Assembly (NCBI RefSeq): GCF_017901175.1
Contig: NZ_CP072793.1
Coordinates: forward strand, 310,001 to 374,000
DNA: 64,000 nucleotides
Source: Thiothrix unzii
GTDB lineage: Bacteria; Pseudomonadota; Gammaproteobacteria; Thiotrichales; Thiotrichaceae
Direction: 5' to 3'
Positions 17,451 through 26,222 of the stretch are shown one piece after another. The notes under the pieces were generated by a model. It did not search any database. It saw only the letters and a program-made list of their open reading frames with translations, and was not told where the DNA came from. A program made the translations under genes and the position numbers. The first letter of the stretch is position 1, and each line of letters opens with the position of its first letter.

Positions 17451-18293
17451 ATGGAAACACCAAAATTGGCACAAAAGCCGACCACAATTACGTTCATCGG
17501 TGCGGGCAATATGGCGCGTAGTTTGATTGTTGGGTTGTTGCAAGATCAAGCGAATGTCAGCTTGCGCGTGGCTGACCCTGATCAGCGTCAACTGGATGCG
17601 ATTCGCCAGCACTGGCCTACGGTTTTTACCAGCACCGACAATAGCGAAGCCATGCAGGGCGCAGACGTGGTGGTATTAGCAGTGAAACCGCAGGTGATGG
17701 GGGAGGTTGTAAAAACCTTGGCAGAGCAAGCGCAGCGCAGTCGCCCGTTGATTATTTCTGTCGCGGCGGGGATTCGTGAGCAAGCCCTGAATGCTTGGTT
17801 GGGCGGTAATATGCCGATTGTGCGTTGTATGCCGAATACGCCCGCCTTGGTGCAAGCCGGAGCCACGGGTTTATACGCGAATCCGCAAGTATCTGAATTA
17901 CAACGCAGTACCGCTGAAAGTATTTTACGTGCAGTAGGAATTACCTTGTGGTTTGCGGATGAAGGTAAGCTGGATGCGGTGACGGCAGTTTCAGGCAGTG
18001 GCCCCGCGTACTTTTTCCTCGTGATGGAGGCGATGCAAGCGGCGGCTGAACAGTTGGGTATCCGTGCAGAAGATGCACATTTGCTGGTGGTGCAAACCGC
18101 GTTTGGTGCTGCCAAATTGGCATTGGAAAGCCAAGACCCGCCTGCGGAATTACGCCGCAAAGTGACTTCCAAAGGTGGTACGACTGAAGCCGCGCTGCAC
18201 GTGTTAAACGATGGCGAGTTAACGGCGTTGTTTGGTAAGGCGTTGCAAGCGGCTGAAAAGCGTTCTTGTGAACTAGCAGCGGCGAATAGCTAA
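17451..18293 (+). CDS. proC: Pyrroline-5-carboxylate reductase
   Basis: Last step of proline synthesis: reduces pyrroline-5-carboxylate with NAD(P)H. The Rossmann start is TITFIGAGNMARSLIVGLL. The family signature near the C-terminus (VTSKGGTTEAALHVL) and the VSGSGPAYFFL motif are intact. It has 280 residues. The frame is open from 17265, but ATG 17451 begins the recognisable protein. It leads an operon with yggT and yggU. The PLP-binding yggS gene that often precedes proC is absent here. Confidence 0.95.
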   Translation: METPKLAQKPTTITFIGAGNMARSLIVGLLQDQANVSLRVADPDQRQLDAIRQHWPTVFTSTDNSEAMQGADVVVLAVKPQVMGEVVKTLAEQAQRSRPLIISVAAGIREQALNAWLGGNMPIVRCMPNTPALVQAGATGLYANPQVSELQRSTAESILRAVGITLWFADEGKLDAVTAVSGSGPAYFFLVMEAMQAAAEQLGIRAEDAHLLVVQTAFGAAKLALESQDPPAELRRKVTSKGGTTEAALHVLNDGELTALFGKALQAAEKRSCELAAANS

Positions 18294-18304
18294 GAGGATT
18301 TCCC

Positions 18305-18853
18305 ATGAGTGCTTTGCAAAATGTCGGTATTTTTTTGGTAGACACGTTGTTTTCGTTGTACATCGGCGCGGTATTGCTGCGTTTATTGTTAGCGTTAGCA
18401 CGAGCTAATTTTTACAACCCGTTATCGCAGTTTTTGGTGAAAATTACCAATCCGGTATTGGTTCCGATGCGGCGGATGATTCCGGCAATGGGTAAGGTCG
18501 ACACTGCTGCGGTGGTGTTAGCAGTGGGTTTGACGGTAATTAAAGTCTTGTTGCTATTAGGTTTAAAAGGTGGCGGCGCGGATTTATTCGGGATTGTGGT
18601 GTTCTCGGTGCTGGAAGTGATTCGTACCGTTATTCATATCTACATTTTTGCGTTGGTGGTGCAGGCAGTGCTGAGTTGGGTGGGAAATACTTACGGGAAT
18701 CCGCTGGCAGACTTGCTGAATAGTTTGACTGAACCGTTATTGCGCCGGATTCGCGGTTTTGTGCCGGTAATCGGCATGGTGGATCTTGCACCGATGGTGG
18801 CGATTTTGTTGCTGTACGTGGTGCTGATTATATTCCAGTCTTACGGTTTATAG
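18305..18853 (+). CDS. yggT: YggT family membrane protein
   Basis: An inner-membrane protein of 182 residues made of two YGGT repeats, each with two helices; the first repeat holds FYNPLSQFLVKITNPVLVP and the second YGNPLADLLNSLTEPLLRRI. A conserved gene in the proC cluster, linked in the literature to osmotic-shock tolerance and, in other phyla, to cell division and plastid envelope proteins. It starts 11 bases after proC with AAGAGGA upstream. The precise function is unknown. Confidence 0.92.
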   Translation: MSALQNVGIFLVDTLFSLYIGAVLLRLLLALARANFYNPLSQFLVKITNPVLVPMRRMIPAMGKVDTAAVVLAVGLTVIKVLLLLGLKGGGADLFGIVVFSVLEVIRTVIHIYIFALVVQAVLSWVGNTYGNPLADLLNSLTEPLLRRIRGFVPVIGMVDLAPMVAILLLYVVLIIFQSYGL

Positions 18854-18854
18854 C

Positions 18855-19139
18855 GTGGCGGATTTTTACCGCTGGGAAGGCGAAGTGTTGCACCTGTTTG
18901 TGCGGGTGCAGCCGAAAGCCAGCAGTGATGCGTTTGCGGAAATTCAGGAAGAGCGGATCAAGGTAAGAATTACAGCACCCCCGGTTGACGGGAAAGCCAA
19001 TGAGCATTTAGTGAAGTTTATTGCTAAAGCGTGCGGAGTAGCGAAATCACAAGTAGAGATCAAAAGTGGCGAAACAGGTCGCAATAAGCATATTTGTGTG
19101 AGCACGCCGAAGCGTTTACCAGCAGGTGTGGTGAAATAG
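18855..19139 (+). CDS. yggU: DUF167 family protein YggU
   Basis: A small basic protein of 94 residues with the family motif RVQPKASSDAF, RITAPPVDGKANEHLVKFIAK and SGETGRNKHI. Structures of the family show a small alpha/beta fold; the biochemical role is unknown. It uses a GTG start one base after the yggT stop, so it is translationally coupled. Confidence 0.92.
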   Translation: MADFYRWEGEVLHLFVRVQPKASSDAFAEIQEERIKVRITAPPVDGKANEHLVKFIAKACGVAKSQVEIKSGETGRNKHICVSTPKRLPAGVVK

Positions 19140-19140
19140 A

Positions 19141-19169
19141 AAATAGGCTGACAGGATAGCCTGTCAGCC
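19141..19169 (-). terminator. Terminator between yggU and the RRM gene
   Basis: A perfect 10-bp stem GGCTGACAGG / CCTGTCAGCC with an ATAG loop. On the minus strand it is followed by TATTTTC, which suits the RRM gene. On the + strand only TT follows, so it may also stop yggU transcripts, less efficiently. Confidence 0.8.
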
Positions 19170-19177
19170 TTGGCGAA

Positions 19178-19651
19178 TTAGAATTCGCGCTTGCGGAAAC
19201 CACCGCGATCGCCGCCGCGATCGCCGCCGCGATCACCACCACGGTCGCCGCCGCGATCACCACCACGGTCGCCGCCACGATCACCACCGCGACCGCCACC
19301 GAAGCCGCCGCCGTCACGACCACCGCCGTAACCGCCGCCGTAACCACCGCCATCATTGCTGCGTGGACGGAAGCCGCCGCGATCACCGCCACCTGTGCGT
19401 GGGCGATCTTCGCGTGGTTTTGCTTCGTTAACTTTAATGTTGCGGCCTTGAACCGCTTTTTCATTCAACCCCTGAATGGCAGCAGCAGCTTCAGCATCAT
19501 TAGGCATTTCGACAAAGCCAAAGCCTTTAGATTGCCCTGTCATTTTATCCTTAACCATGCTAACGCTTGATACTTCGCCATAAGCTGCGAACAGTTCGCG
19601 CATGTCAGTATCGGTGATTTTGTAGGGCAGGTTGCCAACGTAGATATTCAC
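19178..19651 (-). CDS. RNA-binding protein, RRM domain plus RGG-type glycine-rich tail
   Basis: A 157-residue protein. Residues 1-79 form one RRM with RNP2 (NIYVGNLPY) and RNP1 (KGFGFVEM) both intact. The tail from about residue 85 is Gly/Arg/Asp-rich and ends in seven GGDR units. This architecture resembles cyanobacterial and proteobacterial cold-induced Rbp proteins, which bind mRNA. The start appears to be GTG with a weak ribosome site. It is preceded by about 240 bases of non-coding DNA, compatible with a long regulated 5' leader. Confidence 0.9.
   Translation of the reverse strand: MNIYVGNLPYKITDTDMRELFAAYGEVSSVSMVKDKMTGQSKGFGFVEMPNDAEAAAAIQGLNEKAVQGRNIKVNEAKPREDRPRTGGGDRGGFRPRSNDGGGYGGGYGGGRDGGGFGGGRGGDRGGDRGGDRGGDRGGDRGGDRGGDRGGFRKREF
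19205..19288 (-). repeat. Seven tandem 12-bp coding repeats (GGDR units)
   Basis: Seven consecutive 12-base units, near-identical with changes mainly at third codon positions, encode Gly-Gly-Asp-Arg in the tail of the RRM protein. The multiple of three keeps the frame when the copy number changes, so length variation between strains is likely. Confidence 0.9.
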
Positions 19652-19894
19652 TGTTTATCGTCTCGTAAAATCATGTGCTGTCTGAAAAATACATTAAGAG
19701 GTAACCAGTCACACGAATTACCTGATAACGATCGGCCAACTGACCCGATTTGTTACGCGCTTTGAGACTTGGAGTAAATGGTGGCTAATGATGTCTCATC
19801 TTACAGCGCACTAAAACTTTCAAGTATCAGGCAAGTTAGTTGCAGTGTACCCCAGTTTCTTCTCGCTGGTAACTAAAATCGCTTGATTATGTTG

Positions 19895-21493
19895 TTAATT
19901 TTTATTGGCGTGAAAATCGCCAGAAAAATAAGCTTCAAGGAACTGTGCGAACGGTAGTTGTTCCGCTTGTTCCAGAGTGTATTGTTGCTGGAGTGAATCT
20001 CGCGCCATGTCTTCAAAACTTTGTTTAATCGTGGGTTCTAAACTGCGTTGGAGAAAATAATCCCGATGTTCCAAAGATTTACGCTGGGCGAAATCAAAAA
20101 AGCTTTCGTGATTTTGCTGCATTTCTTCCAGCATCCGTGCGGAAGGCGTGCTATCGGGTTGTGCGGCTAACTGTAATTGCTTATCGAGGCACGCGCTGTA
20201 GGATTGTTCGCCGTGAACGGTATCCAGCAATTCCGCTACCGGGCGCATGGCTTGCAATAAATCGTTGGCGTATTCGAGCAGTGGCAATGCTTTACCTTGG
20301 CAATCCAGCATCACTTGTGGGTCACGTCCCCGGTGCGCGGTTAACATTTGATTGCTATTGATAGCGTTAAATTCCGCATCGGAGATTGCAGGGCTGTCTT
20401 GCAACAAGCAAAAGTGCATGAAGATTTCTAAAAACGCCAGTTGTTTGCGGGTAATGCCAGCCGGGTGAAAAGCGTTAACATCAACAGAGCGCAATTCCAC
20501 GTAAGCAATGCCGCGTTGTTCCAGCGCGTCGGTGGGTTTCTCGAAACGATTGAGCGGCTGCTTGGGGCGCACGGTGCTGTAGTATTCGTTTTCAATTTGC
20601 AGAATATTGGCGTTCAATTGGCGGTATTCACCTGCGACGTTTACCCCAATGTCGGCGTAATGCGGGCAGGGCGTGGCAATCGCACGTCGCAAGCTGGCAA
20701 CGTAAGTATCAAGGCTATCGTAGCTTACTTTTACGCCGGTTTTGTTTTCCTTGCTGTTGGTGTAGCCAATGTTACCCATGCGCAAAGATGTGCCGAACGG
20801 TTCGTACAAACTGTGCTCATTAAAGGTTTCCATCCCCGGCGGCGCGGCGCGACCGGCTAAAAAGCTTTTACAGATGGCGGGCGATGTGCCGAACAGGTAA
20901 ATAATCAACCAGCCGTAACGTTGTAAGTTACGCACCATCCCCATATAAGCGTCGTCACGGAATTGGCGTAATTCGCGGGTATCGCCTTGTAAGGCTTGCC
21001 AAGGTTGCCAAAACGCTTCGTCAATCGAGTAGTTAAAGTGAATCCCCGCAATCACTTGCATGGCTTTGCCGTAACGCCAAGCCAGCCCTTGGCGGTAAAC
21101 GTGTTTCATCCGCCCTGCGTTGGAAGTACCGTATTCGGCAATGCGAATGTCAGCTTCACCGGCTAATACGCACGGCATACTGGTTGTCCACAGCAATTCA
21201 TTATCGAGCTGCTGATAGACAAAGGTTTCAATATTGAGCAGGAAATCCAGCGCGTGATGGGCACGAGCTTGCGGCGGGGTGATTAATTCCAGCAGCGATT
21301 CGGCGTAATCGGTGGTAATCCACGGGTGGGTGAGGGCGGAACCGAAGATCGTGGGGTGATCACGTTGCGACAGTCGCCCACTGTCATTGACGCGCAAGCT
21401 TTCTTTTTCCAAACCGGTGCGGGCGTTGCGCAGGTAAGGGTGCAGGCGGTGGGTGTCAATTTCACGCAGGCGTTGTTCCAACAAACGGTACAC
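19895..21493 (-). CDS. gshA: Glutamate-cysteine ligase
   Basis: First and rate-limiting step of glutathione synthesis (gamma-glutamylcysteine from Glu, Cys and ATP). It has 532 residues, in the range of the gammaproteobacterial class. The N-terminus carries the family motif GLEKESLRV, and GIHFNYS and YVELRSVDVNAFHP lie in the catalytic core. It is downstream of tatD on the same strand with a 75-base gap, so it may have its own promoter. No anomalies. Confidence 0.95.
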   Translation of the reverse strand: MYRLLEQRLREIDTHRLHPYLRNARTGLEKESLRVNDSGRLSQRDHPTIFGSALTHPWITTDYAESLLELITPPQARAHHALDFLLNIETFVYQQLDNELLWTTSMPCVLAGEADIRIAEYGTSNAGRMKHVYRQGLAWRYGKAMQVIAGIHFNYSIDEAFWQPWQALQGDTRELRQFRDDAYMGMVRNLQRYGWLIIYLFGTSPAICKSFLAGRAAPPGMETFNEHSLYEPFGTSLRMGNIGYTNSKENKTGVKVSYDSLDTYVASLRRAIATPCPHYADIGVNVAGEYRQLNANILQIENEYYSTVRPKQPLNRFEKPTDALEQRGIAYVELRSVDVNAFHPAGITRKQLAFLEIFMHFCLLQDSPAISDAEFNAINSNQMLTAHRGRDPQVMLDCQGKALPLLEYANDLLQAMRPVAELLDTVHGEQSYSACLDKQLQLAAQPDSTPSARMLEEMQQNHESFFDFAQRKSLEHRDYFLQRSLEPTIKQSFEDMARDSLQQQYTLEQAEQLPFAQFLEAYFSGDFHANKN

Positions 21494-21567
21494 AGGCAGC
21501 TCCTGATTAGGCTAAACAGGGATTAGAGCACAGCAGGGCAGGAATGCAAATTTCCGTGATGAGTGTG

Positions 21568-22374
21568 TTACGCGCCTGCAAAAAATAAGTCCACGCTGTT
21601 TTTCCACACTTGCGGTAGTAGTGTTTCCAGCGGCACGTTTTTCACCAAGGCGACGTGTTCGGCAATAAACGGCAGGTATTTCGGCTCGTTTTTATGCCCA
21701 CGGTAGGGAATTGGGGTCAAATACGGCGCGTCGGTTTCAAACAAAATCTGTTCAACCGGGGTTATCGCAATAATTTCGCGCACATTGTCCGCTGCTTTAA
21801 AGGTGCTAATGCCGTTAAAGCCTAGACAGAAACCTTCCCCAAGGCAATATTCCGCCAATGCTTGCCCGGAAGTGAAGCTGTGAATTACCCCGCGTTTGGG
21901 CATTTGCCCGACGAAGTTGCGTAAAATCGCTTCCATATCGTCGTCGGATTCGCGGGTATGCACCACAATCGGCAATGCCAGATCAACCGCAATTTGTAAC
22001 TGTCGCTCGAAAGCGTCGCGCTGTTTCGCCCGATCCGAATAGTCGTAGTGGTAATCCAACCCGATTTCACCAATCGCGAGGATTTTTTCATGCAAGGCAT
22101 TGACGCGGATTTGCGCATCCACTGTGTCGCTGTAATCGTTGGCATCGTGCGGGTGAATGCCTTGTGTGCCCCATACTTGTGGGTACTGCTGTGCCAGTGC
22201 CATCACTTTGTCGAGATTATCGGGGGAAACCGCGATGGTGATAATCCGCTCAACCCGTGCGGCGTGCGCGGCTTGTAATGCGGCTTCCAGTCGCTCACCT
22301 TCGAGGTAGTCCAAGTGGCAGTGGGTTTCAATCAGGGGGTGCGCAAAGACGGGAATTTCACGTTTTTTGGACAT
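21568..22374 (-). CDS. tatD: TatD family metal-dependent hydrolase
   Basis: A TIM-barrel metallohydrolase of the TatD/YcfH family, linked to DNA repair or exonuclease activity and to D-aminoacyl-tRNA clean-up in some members. Metal ligands are visible in ETHCHLDYL, the Glu in AIGEIGLDYHYD, IVVHTRE, IHSFTSG and FETDAPYL. Its length of about 268 residues is normal. The start ATG at 22374 overlaps the rlmA stop by one base (TAATG); the longer frame to 22446 lies inside rlmA and is rejected. Confidence 0.9.
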   Translation of the reverse strand: MSKKREIPVFAHPLIETHCHLDYLEGERLEAALQAAHAARVERIITIAVSPDNLDKVMALAQQYPQVWGTQGIHPHDANDYSDTVDAQIRVNALHEKILAIGEIGLDYHYDYSDRAKQRDAFERQLQIAVDLALPIVVHTRESDDDMEAILRNFVGQMPKRGVIHSFTSGQALAEYCLGEGFCLGFNGISTFKAADNVREIIAITPVEQILFETDAPYLTPIPYRGHKNEPKYLPFIAEHVALVKNVPLETLLPQVWKNSVDLFFAGA

Positions 22375-23210
22375 TACAGGCTCTCTTTTTTCATCACAGT
22401 CACCGCAAAATCCACGGTTAAATCCAACTGGGGTAATTGTTGGCAATGCGCTTGTTTTTCCGCACTGGCTGACCAGTAATACGGGGTCATGTGCAACAAC
22501 GCGCTAATACTCGCCTGATCCGGCAACGTGGCACGGTAGTTGACTGCCAGCGCGGGGCATTGCTGCATTCCCTCCAGTGGCGGTAACACTTCAACGCTGT
22601 GCGGCTGCGGCGCATCATAAATCAACTGGCGCAGCTCGAACAAATGCTGTGCCGCCGGATATGCCCACAAATACAGGCCGCCCGGTTTTAACACGCGGGT
22701 AATTTCTGCCTCTGACGCAGGCGCAAACACCCGCACCAATACATCCACCGAAGCATCCGGCAACGGCACAGCAAAGCTCGATGCTACTGCAAATTGCATC
22801 ACCGGGTATTGCTTTGCTGCCATCCGCATCGCCGCACGAGAAATATCCGTGCCGTAATATTGCACGTTTGCGCCGAGGATTTGCGCCAATTGGTTGAGGT
22901 AATAACCTTCCCCGCAACCGGCATCCAACAGCGTTAATGCCTGTGCCGGGTCAGGAAAATGCTCACGAATCGTTGTACTCAACGCCGCCGCCAGTGGTGC
23001 GTAAAAGCCTTGTTGCAGGAATTGCCGACGGCTTTCCAACATCGCTTTATTGTCGCCAGGGTCGGTGGAATGCTTGCGGTTAACCAGCAACAGATTCACG
23101 TAACCTTCTTTTGCTTGATCAAAACTGTGGCGGTTGGCGCAGGTAAAGGTGCGCCCTGTTTGGTTAAGCGGGTCGTGACATAGGGGGCAACGCCAGAGGA
23201 TTGGGTTCAT
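22374..23210 (-). CDS. rlmA: 23S rRNA (guanine-N1)-methyltransferase RlmA
   Basis: Methylates G745 of 23S rRNA using S-adenosylmethionine. An N-terminal zinc site (Cys8, Cys11, Cys24, His28) precedes the family motif HSFDQAKEGYVNLL. The SAM-binding loop is LLDAGCGEGYYL, and GTDISRAAMRMAAKQYP follows. It has 278 residues. It is co-oriented with namZ (4 bases upstream) and overlaps tatD downstream. Confidence 0.92.
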   Translation of the reverse strand: MNPILWRCPLCHDPLNQTGRTFTCANRHSFDQAKEGYVNLLLVNRKHSTDPGDNKAMLESRRQFLQQGFYAPLAAALSTTIREHFPDPAQALTLLDAGCGEGYYLNQLAQILGANVQYYGTDISRAAMRMAAKQYPVMQFAVASSFAVPLPDASVDVLVRVFAPASEAEITRVLKPGGLYLWAYPAAQHLFELRQLIYDAPQPHSVEVLPPLEGMQQCPALAVNYRATLPDQASISALLHMTPYYWSASAEKQAHCQQLPQLDLTVDFAVTVMKKESL

Positions 23211-23214
23211 TAGT

Positions 23215-24417
23215 TCAATACAACAAAAAGGGTGCGCGGGTTATTGCCCACGCTTGTTCGTCGGGCAAGGTCAGTGCGTCCAAATCGCCGGGGGTGGCTT
23301 GCGGATTATCCACCCATTCGCGCAACAGTGGCGAGCCGTTAATCACGTCGATGGGCAGTTTCCCGAAAGCGTATTCATACGGGAAGTCGCGCCATAGGTC
23401 GTAATCGGGGTAAAGCTGACGAATGGCTTTGAACGCCAATGCTTGCACTCGCCAAGGTTGGAAGGCGGCGTGGTCGTAATGTGGAGCTTCGACATGGATT
23501 TGCACACCTGCACACAACTTACCCGCGTGCTTGTGGAAGGTTGGCTCGAACCAGCATTCGCGCAATAAACAACCTTTTAACCAGTGCGGCGCAAGGGTTT
23601 GCATGGTGTTAATGATGGCGCGCGCATCAAGATCGGGTGCGCCGAACAGCTCCAGCGGACGGGTTGTGCCGCGCCCTTCGGATAGGGTTGCGCCTTCCAG
23701 CATGACCGTGCCGGCGTAGCAACGTGCCATCGACAGGTTGGGGGCATTGGGGCTGGGGTTAATCCATTCGCGCTCACCGATGTGCCAGCCGTAACCGGGG
23801 GCGGCATCCGGTTGCCAGCCTTGCATTTCAATTACGCGGTAATCCAGATCCAACTTGAGTTCGTGGATAAACCATAAACCCAGTTCCCCCATTGTCATGC
23901 CGTGGCGCATCGGCATTGCACCCGCACCGACGAAACTTTCCCAACCGTCACGCAAGGTTAAACCTTCCACCGGACGACCTGCCGGATTGGGGCGGTCGAG
24001 TACCCACACCGCTTTACCGTGTTGCGCCGCCGCTTCCAACACGTAGCGCAAGGTGGTAATAAAGGTGTAAATGCGGCAACCCAAATCCTGCAAATCCACC
24101 AGCAGCACATCGAATGTCGCCATCATCGCGTCGGTAGGGCGGCGCACTTCCCCGTATAAACTGAAAATCGGGATGCCATGTTGCGGGTCAATGAAATCGG
24201 GCGATTCCATCATATTGTCTTGCTTGTCGCCTTTGATGCCATGTTGCGGGCCAAACGCAGCAGTCAGGGTAATTTCTGGCATGGCAGCGAGTGCGTCGAG
24301 TGCGTGCGTCAGGTCGGGCGTGACCGACGCGGGGTGTGCCAGCAATGCCACGCGCTTGCCGATTAACGGGGTGCGCAGGGTTACGTCTTCGAGGAGGCGA
24401 TCAAGACCAAATTTCAT
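23215..24417 (-). CDS. namZ: DUF1343 protein, NamZ-type exo-beta-N-acetylmuramidase
   Basis: The DUF1343 family includes NamZ, which releases MurNAc from the non-reducing end of peptidoglycan fragments. Typical stretches are KRVALLAHPASVT, AFGPQHGIKGDKQDNM, IPIFSLYGEVRRPT, DLQDLGCRIYTFITTL and LDRPNPAGRPVEG. It has about 400 residues without an obvious signal peptide, so it may act in the cytoplasm on imported fragments. It fits with amgK-murU and ampG elsewhere in this window as a MurNAc salvage source. ATG 24417 is chosen; GTG 24432 would add five residues. It overlaps the DOMON gene by 17 bases. Confidence 0.85.
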   Translation of the reverse strand: MKFGLDRLLEDVTLRTPLIGKRVALLAHPASVTPDLTHALDALAAMPEITLTAAFGPQHGIKGDKQDNMMESPDFIDPQHGIPIFSLYGEVRRPTDAMMATFDVLLVDLQDLGCRIYTFITTLRYVLEAAAQHGKAVWVLDRPNPAGRPVEGLTLRDGWESFVGAGAMPMRHGMTMGELGLWFIHELKLDLDYRVIEMQGWQPDAAPGYGWHIGEREWINPSPNAPNLSMARCYAGTVMLEGATLSEGRGTTRPLELFGAPDLDARAIINTMQTLAPHWLKGCLLRECWFEPTFHKHAGKLCAGVQIHVEAPHYDHAAFQPWRVQALAFKAIRQLYPDYDLWRDFPYEYAFGKLPIDVINGSPLLREWVDNPQATPGDLDALTLPDEQAWAITRAPFLLY

Positions 24418-24973
24418 GGGTAAATCCGTCACGGTGATGGAAGTCGGGGCGTTCGCCGGGGTGTTTTAACGCCCAGTAGGATTTGCTGCCGTCGGTGAGT
24501 TCGATGACAGCGGTGAGAGCGAGTTGTAGCGGCGCGGCGGCGGGCAGGGCAGTGGATGGGATGGTGGCATCCAGTTGATAGGTGGATTGGCTATCTTGCT
24601 CCGAACATTCCCCCCCATCCCCAGCCCTTCCCCCGCAGGGGGGGAAGGGGGCAAGAAGGAGAGGTGATTCAACTGGCTGGCGGTAGTCGCTGAAGGCGTA
24701 GGCTGCCCATTGGCTGGATGGGGAAAAGTTGAACTCGCGGTAGGCGGTTTCACCTTGGACGGCGACGAATGCCTCGAAACAGGTGTGTTGCCACAAGTCG
24801 TCAGTAAAAACGGGCGGTTGTGGTGCGGGGATGCGTACTTGCGCGAGGTCGCCGCGTAATGTGTAGTGCAGGCGTAAGCTGCCATCTGCCAGCCGTTCCA
24901 CCGTGACATTTAAGGTGTGGATAGCGGGGCAGGGTGTGGCAGGGTGCGACTGTAACGCGAGTTCCCAGATCAT
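24401..24973 (-). CDS. DOMON-like domain protein carrying an in-frame repeat insertion
   Basis: A 190-residue protein with the DOMON-like pattern: LHYTLRGDLAQVRIP, LWQHTCFEAFVAV, YREFNFSPSSQWAAYAF and, at the end, LTDGSKSYWALKHP and ERPDFHHRDGF. The family is thought to bind sugar or haem ligands; the function here is unknown. Between YRQPVESPLLLAPF and TYQLDATIP sits an atypical Gly/Cys/Glu segment encoded by a GC-rich palindromic element (see 24606-24660), inserted in frame. It overlaps lysA by four bases and namZ by 17, so it is in the lysA operon. Confidence 0.8.
   Translation of the reverse strand: MIWELALQSHPATPCPAIHTLNVTVERLADGSLRLHYTLRGDLAQVRIPAPQPPVFTDDLWQHTCFEAFVAVQGETAYREFNFSPSSQWAAYAFSDYRQPVESPLLLAPFPPCGGRAGDGGECSEQDSQSTYQLDATIPSTALPAAAPLQLALTAVIELTDGSKSYWALKHPGERPDFHHRDGFTHEIWS
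24606..24660. repeat. REP-like GC-rich palindromic element inside a coding region
   Basis: The core is a 10-bp perfect stem, CCCTTCCCCC at 24625-24634 and GGGGGAAGGG at 24640-24649, flanked by C-rich and G-rich arms. The composition (runs of C and G around CCCCAGCCC) is like the short palindromic repeats dispersed in many proteobacterial genomes, which normally lie between genes. Only this copy was seen in the window. Confidence 0.6.
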
Positions 24974-26220
24974 GCGGGTAGCACACTTTCCCCACGTAAC
25001 AGATCATCCAGCGTTTCGCGCAGGCGTACCACATACACCGTATCGCCATCCACCATCACTTCCGCAGCACGCGGACGGGTGTTGTAGTTAGAAGCCATCG
25101 TGAAACCATACGCACCGGACGAACGTACTGCCAGTAAGTCGCCCGCTTGGATGTTTAAGTCACGTTCTTTGCCCAAGAAGTCGCCTGTTTCGCACACTGG
25201 CCCTACGATGTCGTAGGTGGCAGTTTCGCCTTCACGCGGTATCACGGGGATGATTTCCTGCCAAGCACTATACAGAGCAGGGCGGATCAGGTCGTTCATC
25301 GCCGCATCGACGACGGCGAAGTTTTTGTATTCCGCGAGTTTCAGAAATTCGACTTCTGTCACCAAAATCCCGGCGTTGGCAGCAATCGCCCGACCCGGTT
25401 CGACGAAAATTTCGTATTGGCGCAGGCGTTCGTCGGTGAACAGTTGTGCCATGTAATCCGCTGGACTGGGGGCTTCTTGACCTTCGCGGTAACGCACGCC
25501 CAAGCCGCCGCCGATGTCGAGGTGATGCACGTTAATGCCTTGTGCGGCGAGGCGTTCCGCCAGTGCCAGCACCCGTTGCAGCGCGTCCATGAAAGGTGAA
25601 AGTGTCAGCAATTGCGAACCGATGTGGCAGTCAATCCCAACCACATTCAGGTGTGGCATCGCAGCAGCTTTCAGGTAAATTTCTTCGGCGCGGCTGATTT
25701 CAACGCCGAATTTATTTTCTTTCAGGCCGGTGGAAATGTAGGGGTGGGTTTGTGCATCCACGTCGGGGTTGACGCGCAAGGAAATCGGCGCGATTTTGCC
25801 CATGTCGCCCGCTACCGCGTTGATGCGGTCAAGCTCGGCTTCGGATTCGACGTTGAAACAGCGGATACCGACTTCCAACGCTTTACGGATTTCTGCGGAT
25901 TTTTTGCCAACGCCGGAAAATACCACCTTGCCGGGGTCGCCGCCCGCACGTAATACCCGCTCCAATTCCCCCGCTGACACGATGTCAAAGCCCGAACCCA
26001 AACGTGCAAATAGGTTGAGAATGGCGATATTCGAGTTGGCTTTGACCGCGTAACACACTAGATGTGGCTGTGCGCCGAAGGCATCGTTGAAAGCGTGCCA
26101 GTGGCGTTCCAGCGTGGCGCGGGAATAAACGTAGCACGGCGTGCCGTGGGCGCGGGCAATGTCGGCGATGGCGACGTTTTCGGCGTGAAGTTGCCCGTTG
26201 CGGTATTCAAAATGATCCAT
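24970..26220 (-). CDS. lysA: Diaminopimelate decarboxylase
   Basis: Last step of lysine synthesis: decarboxylates meso-diaminopimelate with PLP. The PLP lysine is in CYAVKANSN; other landmarks are GSGFDIVSAGEL, HIGSQL, DIGGGLGV, EPGRAI and GPVCETGDFLGKER. It has 416 residues. It follows lptM by two bases, the usual lptM-lysA order; the commonly following dapF is replaced here by the DOMON gene. Confidence 0.96.
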   Translation of the reverse strand: MDHFEYRNGQLHAENVAIADIARAHGTPCYVYSRATLERHWHAFNDAFGAQPHLVCYAVKANSNIAILNLFARLGSGFDIVSAGELERVLRAGGDPGKVVFSGVGKKSAEIRKALEVGIRCFNVESEAELDRINAVAGDMGKIAPISLRVNPDVDAQTHPYISTGLKENKFGVEISRAEEIYLKAAAMPHLNVVGIDCHIGSQLLTLSPFMDALQRVLALAERLAAQGINVHHLDIGGGLGVRYREGQEAPSPADYMAQLFTDERLRQYEIFVEPGRAIAANAGILVTEVEFLKLAEYKNFAVVDAAMNDLIRPALYSAWQEIIPVIPREGETATYDIVGPVCETGDFLGKERDLNIQAGDLLAVRSSGAYGFTMASNYNTRPRAAEVMVDGDTVYVVRLRETLDDLLRGESVLPA

Positions 26221-26222
26221 GT

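Noticed and set aside
17588-18172. 194-codon minus-strand frame
   Set aside because: It lies wholly opposite proC, with no family similarity and a Cys/Ser/Ala-rich shadow composition.
19199-19290. CRISPR-like short repeats
   Set aside because: The units are contiguous 12-base codon repeats with no spacers and encode GGDR.
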